A stretch of 5,766 nt of DNA, taken from a bacterium UBA1790. Lineage in GTDB: Bacteria > Bacteroidota > Bacteroidia > Bacteroidales > Muribaculaceae. Location: contig DCGA01000182.1 of assembly GCA_002314465.1 (NCBI GenBank), forward strand, positions 1,386-7,151. Direction: 5' to 3'. The notes below the pieces were generated by a model that saw nothing but the letters and a program-made list of their open reading frames with translations, made no database searches and was not told where the DNA came from. This document shows, one piece after another, positions 1 through 4,492 of the stretch. A program made the translations under genes and the position numbers. Numbering within the stretch: position 1 is the first letter of the stretch; the number at the start of each line of letters is the position of its first letter.

Positions 1-1497
1 AACTCGCGCCGCGCCGACTTCTGCCCGATGTTCCTTGACGGTAATGCCGACCAACTCTATTTCACCTCGTCGACCGAGAAGGCGATGGGTGACACTAAGA
101 GCGAGATTACCGGAACCAAGAAAAGCGATATTTTCTTCTCAAAGAAAGACGATAAGGGCAAGTGGACCCGTCCCGAGGCCGTCGAGGGTGAACTCAACAC
201 CACCGACGATGAGGGTATAACCTCGTTCAGTCCCGATGGCACTACTATGTACCTTGCTAAGGCCATTCGCAAGAATGCTCCCAGCAGCATCGAGATTTAC
301 ACCTCGCCCCGCAGCGAGGCAAAGTGGGGCGCTGCCCAGCGACTGGAGATTACCGCCGATACCCTTAGCGCCTACTGTGACCCCGCAGTGAGCGCCGACG
401 GCAACTGGCTCTACTTCTCGAGCGATATGCCTGGCGGACAGGGCGGTAAGGACTTGTGGCGCATTAACCTCAAGGACAAGCACGGCACGCTGGAGAATCT
501 GGGCGACCAGATTAACACCCCTGGCGACGAGCGTTTCCCCTATTGCCGCGACGACAGCACATTCTACTTTGCCAGCAACGGACACCCCGGCATGGGCGGT
601 CTGGACCTTTTCGTGGCTAAACTGCAACCCTCGGGCAAGTGGTTCATCGAGAATATGGGTTCGCCCATGAACTCTCCTTACGATGACTTCGGCATCACCT
701 TTGCCAAGAATCAGACCGAGGCGGGCTTCTTCAGCAGTAACCGTGGAGATGCCCGCGGCTATGACCACATTTTCAGTTTCGAGAAACCCGACCTCAAGAT
801 ATGGATTAGCGGATATGTACTTGATAAGGACGACGAACCCGTACCAAATGCTATAATACGCATCGTGGGTAACGACGGTAGCAACCAGAAGGCTGTGGGC
901 AAGCCCGACGGCTCTTTCCGCTTTGACCTTCAGCGTGGCGTCGACTATGTAATGCTCGCGGGTGCCAACGGATACCTCAACGGCAAACAGCAGTTCTCGA
1001 GCGATCCCGAGGAGGCCGATGCCGAGTACAACGTCGACTTTGTCCTTGCGGCTATGACCAAGCCGCAGGTTATTGAGCACATCTTCTACGACTACAACAA
1101 GGCGACTCTGCGTCCCGAGTCTAAGGAAGCCCTCGACGGAATGGTACAGGTGATGAAAGATAATCCCTCTATCGTTATTGAGATGGCGGCGCACACCGAC
1201 CGCGTGGGTAGCGATAAGTTTAACCAAGGACTCTCGGAGCGCCGTGCTAAGAGTGTCGTTGATTACCTCGTGGCCGCAGGTATCGATGCTGCCCGTCTCA
1301 AGCCCCAAGGCTACGGAAAGACCAAACCCAAGACTGTCACTAAGCGTATCAACAGTCAGTATCCACAGTTTGCCGAGGGTGACGTCCTCAATGAGGAATA
1401 CATTAGCAAACTCTCGCCCGAGGACCAACAGGCGGCCGACCAAATCAACCGCCGCACCGAGTTCCAAGTCCTCTCCACCTCCTACGACCTCTATTAA
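1..1497 (+). CDS. OmpA-family outer-membrane protein, PorE-like (PD40 propeller, CRD, OmpA C-terminal domain), 5' partial
   Basis: The reading frame is open from base 1 (NSRRADFCPM...), so the ATG at 28 is internal and the N-terminus lies outside the window; 498 residues are visible. Residues up to about 262 carry PD40/WD40-like propeller blades, seen as repeated units such as FSPDGTTMYLA, SADGNWLYFSS, GGKDLW, GGLDLF and FFSSNRG. Residues about 267-345 look like a carboxypeptidase-regulatory-like beta-sandwich (WISGYVLDKDDEPVPNAIIRI, then PDGSF). Residues about 358-498 are an OmpA_C peptidoglycan-binding domain with HTD (Asp400) and NQGLSERRAKSV (Arg414/415), ending NRRTEFQVL. This order matches PorE of the type IX secretion system in Porphyromonas, a periplasmic lipoprotein that anchors the machine to peptidoglycan. 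The expected TPR and lipobox are off-window, so PorE orthology is inference; related OmpA/PD40 proteins of other function exist. The envelope location and OmpA domain are secure. Confidence 0.93.
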   Translation, partial: NSRRADFCPMFLDGNADQLYFTSSTEKAMGDTKSEITGTKKSDIFFSKKDDKGKWTRPEAVEGELNTTDDEGITSFSPDGTTMYLAKAIRKNAPSSIEIYTSPRSEAKWGAAQRLEITADTLSAYCDPAVSADGNWLYFSSDMPGGQGGKDLWRINLKDKHGTLENLGDQINTPGDERFPYCRDDSTFYFASNGHPGMGGLDLFVAKLQPSGKWFIENMGSPMNSPYDDFGITFAKNQTEAGFFSSNRGDARGYDHIFSFEKPDLKIWISGYVLDKDDEPVPNAIIRIVGNDGSNQKAVGKPDGSFRFDLQRGVDYVMLAGANGYLNGKQQFSSDPEEADAEYNVDFVLAAMTKPQVIEHIFYDYNKATLRPESKEALDGMVQVMKDNPSIVIEMAAHTDRVGSDKFNQGLSERRAKSVVDYLVAAGIDAARLKPQGYGKTKPKTVTKRINSQYPQFAEGDVLNEEYISKLSPEDQQAADQINRRTEFQVLSTSYDLY

Positions 1498-1512
1498 AAC
1501 AGATACAACTAC

Positions 1513-1552
1513 AACAAAGGCCGCAGTCACTCATTAGACTGCGGCCTTTGTT
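1513..1552. terminator. Bidirectional intrinsic terminator between convergent genes
   Basis: A perfect 16-bp stem pairs 1513-1528 (AACAAAGGCCGCAGTC) with 1537-1552 around an 8-nt loop. The GC-rich core is flanked by A-rich and T-rich arms, so it reads as hairpin plus U-rich tract in both directions. It starts 15 nt after the OmpA-family stop codon and 12 nt after the stop codon of the minus-strand sigma gene, and so serves both transcripts. Confidence 0.9.
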
Positions 1553-1564
1553 ATCTTATGCTCA

Positions 1565-2410
1565 TTAGCAGGCAGTTCGGTATTCGATTTCGCCAAGTCT
1601 TATTTTGAGCTTTGCCTTAGCTCTTTCATGTGTTCTGCGAATACTCTCGTGGCTTACACCGAATCGTTCGGCAATCTCACCCATTTTCAACTCCTGGTTC
1701 CCTTCTATACCGAAAATCTGGGTAACAACCTCTTGCTCGCGAGGGGTGAGATACTTGAGTTGGCTGCGCACATAGGCATTATTCGAGGAGCGGTTGGCCT
1801 CAAAGTCGGCCTCATCGGTGTAGTCACCAAACATCTTGTCACCGATGGTGCGATCATCGTCATCTCCATAGGGGGCGTCAAACGAGACGCTTGTAGTGCA
1901 ATTCATTGCAGCCTCGATGCGCGATGCCTTCATGTTGAGGATTTCAGCAAGATCTTCGTAGGTGGGTTCATAACCATGGTCGCACACAAACTTGTTGAAG
2001 GCCTTATTTGCCTTGTACTTGGTTTTGAACACATCGTCGGTTATTGAAGTGCAGCTTGTGTTCTTTTCCCAAGCTTCGCGAATCTTCTTCATAATCCAAG
2101 GAGTTGCGTATGTGAGCAACTTCACATCCTTGCTGAGGTCAAAGCGTGTGATAGCCTCGATAAGGCCCAACGCGCCCTCGTTGACGTAGTCCATGAGGTC
2201 TTCTCCTTGGCTGAACGGCATTGCCTTGGATACAAGGAAAAGGAGGTTGGCATTCACGATGCGGTTGCGTGCATCGATGGACTCCTCACCTTTGCCTTGG
2301 GCGACAGCGATGAGCTTTCGCTCTTCGTCATGTGATAATTGTTTGTACTTGCGTGCTTCGCTAAGGAAAAGTGCTGTTGTGTGATTCTCTCGGTTAATGA
2401 AATTTGCCAT
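1565..2410 (-). CDS. Divergent RpoD-like sigma-70 family RNA polymerase sigma factor (sigma 1)
   Basis: A 281-aa sigma-70 factor that should bind core RNA polymerase and direct promoter recognition. Region 1.2 is at residues about 10-42, core-binding region 2.2 at about 71-91 (DLMDYVNEGALGLIEAITRF), regions 2.3/2.4 at about 92-125, region 3 at about 130-172 (YEPTYEDLAEILNMKASRIE), the region 3.2 linker at about 175-195 (SFDAPYGDDDDRT) and region 4 at about 218-270 with the HTH MGEIAERFGVSHESIRRTHE. Length matches Bacteroidetes primary sigma factors (about 287 aa), but the WW pair of region 2.3 is PW, WIRQ is WIMK, and the recognition helix TRERVRQ is SHESIRR, so promoter preference is probably altered. 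The frame stays open to 2536, but the start at 2410 (MANFINREN) is chosen because it aligns with MATSFIDREN of the downstream paralogue and follows an A/T-rich leader. Its genuine target promoters are unknown. Confidence 0.92.
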   Translation of the reverse strand: MANFINRENHTTALFLSEARKYKQLSHDEERKLIAVAQGKGEESIDARNRIVNANLLFLVSKAMPFSQGEDLMDYVNEGALGLIEAITRFDLSKDVKLLTYATPWIMKKIREAWEKNTSCTSITDDVFKTKYKANKAFNKFVCDHGYEPTYEDLAEILNMKASRIEAAMNCTTSVSFDAPYGDDDDRTIGDKMFGDYTDEADFEANRSSNNAYVRSQLKYLTPREQEVVTQIFGIEGNQELKMGEIAERFGVSHESIRRTHERAKAKLKIRLGEIEYRTAC

Positions 2411-2520
2411 AATTACTGTATTTCTATTATTTTTAATGAATAAATATAAAGAAGGGTTGGCGCTTGCCATTGTTTGAGAGGTTCCCCTGTGGGCCGTAGC
2501 CCACAGAGTAGGGCGGTAGA
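2411..2520 (-). promoter_or_regulatory. 5' leader of sigma 1 with hairpin and box shared with sigma 2
   Basis: In the minus-strand (mRNA) direction this leader reads ACCGCCCTAC (2517-2508), a hairpin (2506-2487), GGGGAACC (2487-2480), AAACA (2475-2471), then an A/T-rich stretch to the ATG. The box, the GGGGAACC block and AAACA recur in the same order upstream of the second sigma gene. There is no Shine-Dalgarno sequence; the last 45 nt before the ATG are A/T-rich, usual for this phylum. A regulatory role is inferred from the shared arrangement; no known riboswitch class was recognised. Confidence 0.5.
2487..2506 (-). other. Leader hairpin upstream of sigma 1
   Basis: A perfect 8-bp stem (CTGTGGGC with GCCCACAG) closes a 4-nt loop. 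It can be extended by CCC (2484-2486) with GGG (2511-2513) across a 4-nt bulge. It has no following U-tract, so it is not an intrinsic terminator. Its position between the two conserved leader blocks suggests an RNA structure in the sigma 1 transcript. Confidence 0.6.
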
Positions 2521-2529
2521 ACACTTGAT

Positions 2530-2562
2530 GAAACATACTGCTTCATCGCAAACTAATTGAAA
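2530..2562 (-). promoter_or_regulatory. Weak candidate Bacteroidetes-type promoter for sigma 1
   Basis: On the minus strand TATGTTTC (2537-2530) resembles the Bacteroidetes -7 consensus TAnnTTTG except for the last base. A TTTC (2562-2559), 21 nt upstream, stands where the -33 TTTG would be. Both elements miss the G, so this is tentative. Transcription from here would give a leader of about 110-120 nt including the hairpin. A 6-bp inverted repeat (GATGAA 2527-2532, TTCATC 2542-2547) overlaps the -7-like element, and another (AACTAA 2551-2556, TTAGTT 2564-2569) overlaps the upstream element; either could be an operator. Confidence 0.25.
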
Positions 2563-2570
2563 TTTAGTTG

Positions 2571-2719
2571 ATTAGTGTGTTTTACATGGTATTAGATTTT
2601 ATTTGGGCACATATATACTATGTTGCAAAAACCGTGCCAACTCGTGGCGGAATCCTGAAAAATCACAAGAAAATCTCGAAACCGCAGAATTGTGGCGATC
2701 GACTGGTTTTCGCTGGCGG
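2571..2719. other. Intergenic remainder between the 85-aa gene and the sigma 1 promoter region
   Basis: Together with the sigma 1 leader this makes a 309-nt gap without a gene. The plus-strand reading frame crossing it runs on antisense into the 85-aa gene and has no recognisable protein features. I see no convincing hairpin followed by a T-run that would end the 85-aa gene's transcript on the minus strand, so read-through into sigma 1 is possible. Confidence 0.4.
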
Positions 2720-2977
2720 TTATGCCGCTCGTTTCACGATCACCATTCCTCGGCCGTTGCCAAGGGTTAGGCTCTGCATCTGGGCATCCCCTTTATCAAA
2801 TGCATGGAGGAGATCAGGGATAATCTCGGTAAGGCTTCCGTCGCAGTCTACCACCACATTGCTGGCGTGGTCCACTGTGGCTTTGGCGTCAATACCCTTG
2901 AGAACCATGTTATTAAGGGTTGATGCGAGGCGCTGAGCCTTGATTTTCTTGTTGATTGTTTTAGTGTTGTTATTCAT
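2720..2977 (-). CDS. Hypothetical 85-aa protein between the two sigma genes
   Basis: I do not recognise the family. The protein opens with a polar, basic stretch (MNNNTKTINKKIKAQRLAS), continues with NNMVLKGIDAKATVDHASN and a likely short beta-strand NVVVDCDG, then an amphipathic helix-like segment LTEIIPDLLHAFDKGD and a tail LTLGNGRGMVIVKRAA. There is no signal peptide or membrane segment, so it is probably cytoplasmic. The ATG follows an A/T-rich leader (ATAAACTTTTAAACTTAATAT), as for the sigma genes, and the composition is like a real coding region against AT-rich flanks. It is transcribed in the same direction as both sigma genes, 309 nt before the sigma 1 start. A role as sigma partner or anti-sigma factor is only a positional guess. 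A conserved Bacteroidales protein of unrelated function is equally possible. Confidence 0.65.
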   Translation of the reverse strand: MNNNTKTINKKIKAQRLASTLNNMVLKGIDAKATVDHASNVVVDCDGSLTEIIPDLLHAFDKGDAQMQSLTLGNGRGMVIVKRAA

Positions 2978-3280
2978 TATATTAAGTTTAAAAGTTTATA
3001 ATTCTGTTTACTGATCCACCTTCGTAAAGGGCGACAAATCATCTGAGATATTTAGCTAACTATCTCTGTCAATCTTATGTTGTTCCCTCGATGTAAAGTG
3101 GATTGAATTGTTTAGATTATGTTTTTCAAATGATTTATTTTCATGGTGCGAAATTACAAAGAATTTTTGAATTGTGCAAATTTTTAAGGGATAAAAATGC
3201 ATTAGTAAACATAAATTAACACTTCAAACAAGCTTCGCGCGCGTGTATATATTAAGGTGTATCCTTTGTCTCTTTTTCTG
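2978..3280. other. AT-rich intergenic region upstream of the 85-aa gene
   Basis: This stretch of about 300 nt has no supportable gene on either strand. It should hold the promoter of the 85-aa gene, but no exact TAnnTTTG with a properly spaced TTTG was found on the minus strand. It contains a 22-bp near-palindrome (3045-3066) and an alternating pyrimidine-purine tract (3236-3252). Poly-A/T-rich sequence fills 3100-3220. Confidence 0.6.
3045..3066. promoter_or_regulatory. 22-bp near-perfect palindrome, possible operator
   Basis: GAGATA (3045-3050) and TATCTC (3061-3066) flank a core TTAGCTAA (3052-3059). Ten of eleven symmetric base pairs match; the one mismatch is T3051 against C3060. There is no loop, so it looks like a binding site for a dimeric regulator rather than an RNA hairpin. 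It lies 67 nt upstream of the 85-aa start codon. Confidence 0.45.
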
Positions 3281-3322
3281 GCAAAAACAGAGTTCTATGG
3301 CATGATGTCATAGAACTCTGTT
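3281..3322 (-). terminator. Intrinsic terminator of sigma 2
   Basis: A 14-bp perfect stem (3286-3299 with 3309-3322) encloses a 9-nt apex that can pair further (G.T, C-G, A-T). In the minus-strand direction the stem is followed at once by TTTTT (GTTTTTGCC), the expected U-tract. It begins 26 nt after the sigma 2 stop codon, which argues that sigma 2 and the 85-aa gene are separate transcripts. Confidence 0.92.
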
Positions 3323-3348
3323 GTACTTTAAATGATTATGTTTCTCGC

Positions 3349-4212
3349 TTAGCAGGCGATGCGCACTGTGCTCATGGCAGGGACGAGTGCCTTGAGTTTT
3401 GCATGTGCCCTGATTGACGCTTTTCGCACTGTTTCGTGTGCGATGCCAAGGCGCGAAGCGATTTCTCGGAGCGAGAGTGACAGATTATCGCCAAGGCCAT
3501 ACTGCAGTTCGATTACCACGCGCTCATTGCCCTTGAGGTGAGAGAGCAACTTGGCGATGTGTTGCGCGAGGATGCTCTCGTGCGCTTTCTGGTCGGCACC
3601 CTGGTTGTCGCTGTCTACAAACTTGTCGCGCAGTGTGCGGTCATCATCGTCGCCTTCACCTCCCATGGGGGCGTCAAACGACTTGTTGTCGCTGCAGTTC
3701 ATGATTGCCTCGATGCGCGATGCCTTCATGCCGATGATTTCGGCGAGTTCCTCATACGAGGGTTCGTAGCCGTAGGTTTTCACGAAGTTGCGCCTTGCCT
3801 TGTTCACCTTGCTGCGCACCTTCATGCCGTCATCGGGCAGGATTACACACTGGCCGTAAGCTGCGACATACTCGCGCATACGTTTTTCAATCCAATTGGT
3901 AGCATAGGTGAGAAACCTCACGTTCTTTCCGCAGTCAAAGTGGTTGATTGCATCGATCAGGCCGAATGAGCCTTCTTGTACAAGGTCCATCATCTCGACA
4001 TTGCCGGTGCTTAGCTTGTTTGCTTTTGAGATGATGTAGCGCAGGTTGCAGTTTACAAGGCGATCCTTGGCTACCTGTGCACCAGCATCACCGCTCTGTG
4101 CGATGATTACCAGTTTTTCCTCTTCTTCCTTTAAAAGGATGGGGTACTTGCGTGCTTCTTTCAGTAAGTCCCTGATTGTGCGATTCTCACGGTCGATAAA
4201 ACTTGTTGCCAT
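3349..4212 (-). CDS. Divergent RpoD-like sigma-70 family RNA polymerase sigma factor (sigma 2)
   Basis: A 287-aa sigma-70 factor, paralogous to the 281-aa factor at 1565-2410 and alignable from MATSFIDREN to the final IAC. Region 1.2 is at residues about 11-43, region 2.2 at about 73-93 (MMDLVQEGSFGLIDAINHFD), 2.3/2.4 at about 96-127, region 3 at about 133-173 (YEPSYEELAEIIGMKASRIE), the region 3.2 linker at about 178-200 (SFDAPMGGEGDDDDRT) and region 4 at about 222-276 with HTH LREIASRLGIAHETVRKAS. The usual WW of region 2.3 is NW, WIRQ is WIEK, and TRERVRQ is AHETVRK. Core-binding and linker segments are kept, so it should still be an active sigma factor with shifted promoter preference rather than the primary sigma. 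The ATG at 4212 follows an A/T-rich leader; its own terminator lies 26 nt downstream. Confidence 0.93.
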   Translation of the reverse strand: MATSFIDRENRTIRDLLKEARKYPILLKEEEEKLVIIAQSGDAGAQVAKDRLVNCNLRYIISKANKLSTGNVEMMDLVQEGSFGLIDAINHFDCGKNVRFLTYATNWIEKRMREYVAAYGQCVILPDDGMKVRSKVNKARRNFVKTYGYEPSYEELAEIIGMKASRIEAIMNCSDNKSFDAPMGGEGDDDDRTLRDKFVDSDNQGADQKAHESILAQHIAKLLSHLKGNERVVIELQYGLGDNLSLSLREIASRLGIAHETVRKASIRAHAKLKALVPAMSTVRIAC

Positions 4213-4258
4213 AAAATAATAATTGGTAATTTAGATTTAAAAAAAAGTTGTTGGTGTT

Positions 4259-4275
4259 GCACAGCGAGGCTGTGC
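4259..4275 (-). other. Leader hairpin upstream of sigma 2
   Basis: A perfect 7-bp stem (GCACAGC with GCTGTGC) closes a 3-nt loop, extendable by one G.T pair. It lies about 45 nt before the sigma 2 start codon, nearer than the sigma 1 leader hairpin, so the two hairpins are not in equivalent places. Confidence 0.55.
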
Positions 4276-4283
4276 GCGTGTTT

Positions 4284-4304
4284 GGTATCCCCGCGGGTAT
4301 CCCC
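4284..4304. repeat. 9-bp direct repeat GGTATCCCC in the sigma 2 leader
   Basis: Two identical copies (4284-4292 and 4296-4304) are separated by 3 nt. The junction contains the 8-bp palindrome CCCGCGGG (4290-4297). The sigma 1 leader has only one related copy, GGTTCCCC at 2480-2487, so the sigma 2 leader appears to carry a duplication of this block. Confidence 0.7.
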
Positions 4305-4420
4305 TTGGGTAGAGCGGTGCAAGCTTATAGAGAGGCTTGAGCCCCCTCTACAATAGTTAGTTGTGTTCAAGAGAAACGAAAGCGTTGTGAATTGCGCGTT
4401 TCATGGTGTCACGAATAGTA

Positions 4421-4461
4421 TACCCGCAAAAAGTGTGCCAAGGTGCTCCTTTTTGCGGGTA
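4421..4461 (-). terminator. Inverted repeat after the P-type ATPase, possible non-canonical terminator
   Basis: A perfect 13-bp stem (TACCCGCAAAAAG 4421-4433 with CTTTTTGCGGGTA 4449-4461) spans a 15-nt loop and starts 31 nt after the ATPase stop codon. The A5/T5 block lies toward the loop rather than at the outer end, and no U-tract follows the stem in either direction, so it is not a textbook intrinsic terminator. It could mark the ATPase 3' end or be a protein-binding site upstream of sigma 2. Confidence 0.5.
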
Positions 4462-4492
4462 AAATGTATCGGTTGATAGTGTTTTTTTCGTT

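Larger units (their letters stand above)
4213..4350 (-). promoter_or_regulatory. 5' leader of sigma 2 with the box shared with sigma 1
   Basis: In mRNA direction this holds a small hairpin (AGAGG 4331-4335 with CCTCT 4345-4349), the box ACCGCTCTAC (4318-4309), GGGGATACC twice (4304-4296 and 4292-4284), AAACA (4283-4279), a 7-bp hairpin (4275-4259), and a run of eight T (4246-4239) before an A/T-rich stretch and the ATG. The box lies 97 nt from the ATG, against 98 nt for the matching box upstream of sigma 1. The T8 run is 12 nt past the hairpin, too far for a standard terminator. A possible promoter, CTTTCG then TAACTATTG on the minus strand near 4354-4384, is too weak to call. Confidence 0.5.

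Noticed and set aside
139..1530. 463-aa open frame on the minus strand opposite the OmpA-family gene
   Set aside because: It is fully antisense to a well-supported gene, has no recognisable motifs, and covers the terminator. Long antisense frames are common opposite GC-biased codons.
2411..2536. 42-codon in-frame N-terminal extension of sigma 1 (from ATG 2536 or the ATG near 2470)
   Set aside because: The extension runs through the leader hairpin and conserved leader block, does not look like sigma region 1, and the paralogue starts at the residue equivalent to 2410.
2679..2721. Possible hairpin AACCGC...GCGGTT at the end of the 85-aa gene as its terminator
   Set aside because: The stem needs bulges, overlaps the stop codon and is not followed by a T-run on the minus strand.
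2568..2936. 122-aa plus-strand frame opposite the 85-aa gene
   Set aside because: Its second half is antisense to the 85-aa gene, its N-terminal half lies in AT-rich non-coding sequence, and no domain or good start context is visible.
4239..4275. Transcription attenuator in the sigma 2 leader (hairpin plus T8)
   Set aside because: The T8 run starts 12 nt after the stem, too far for a standard intrinsic terminator; kept only as part of the leader description.
4161..4370. 69-aa minus-strand frame overlapping the sigma 2 start
   Set aside because: It reads through the structured leader in another frame, is low in recognisable features and overlaps a certain gene.
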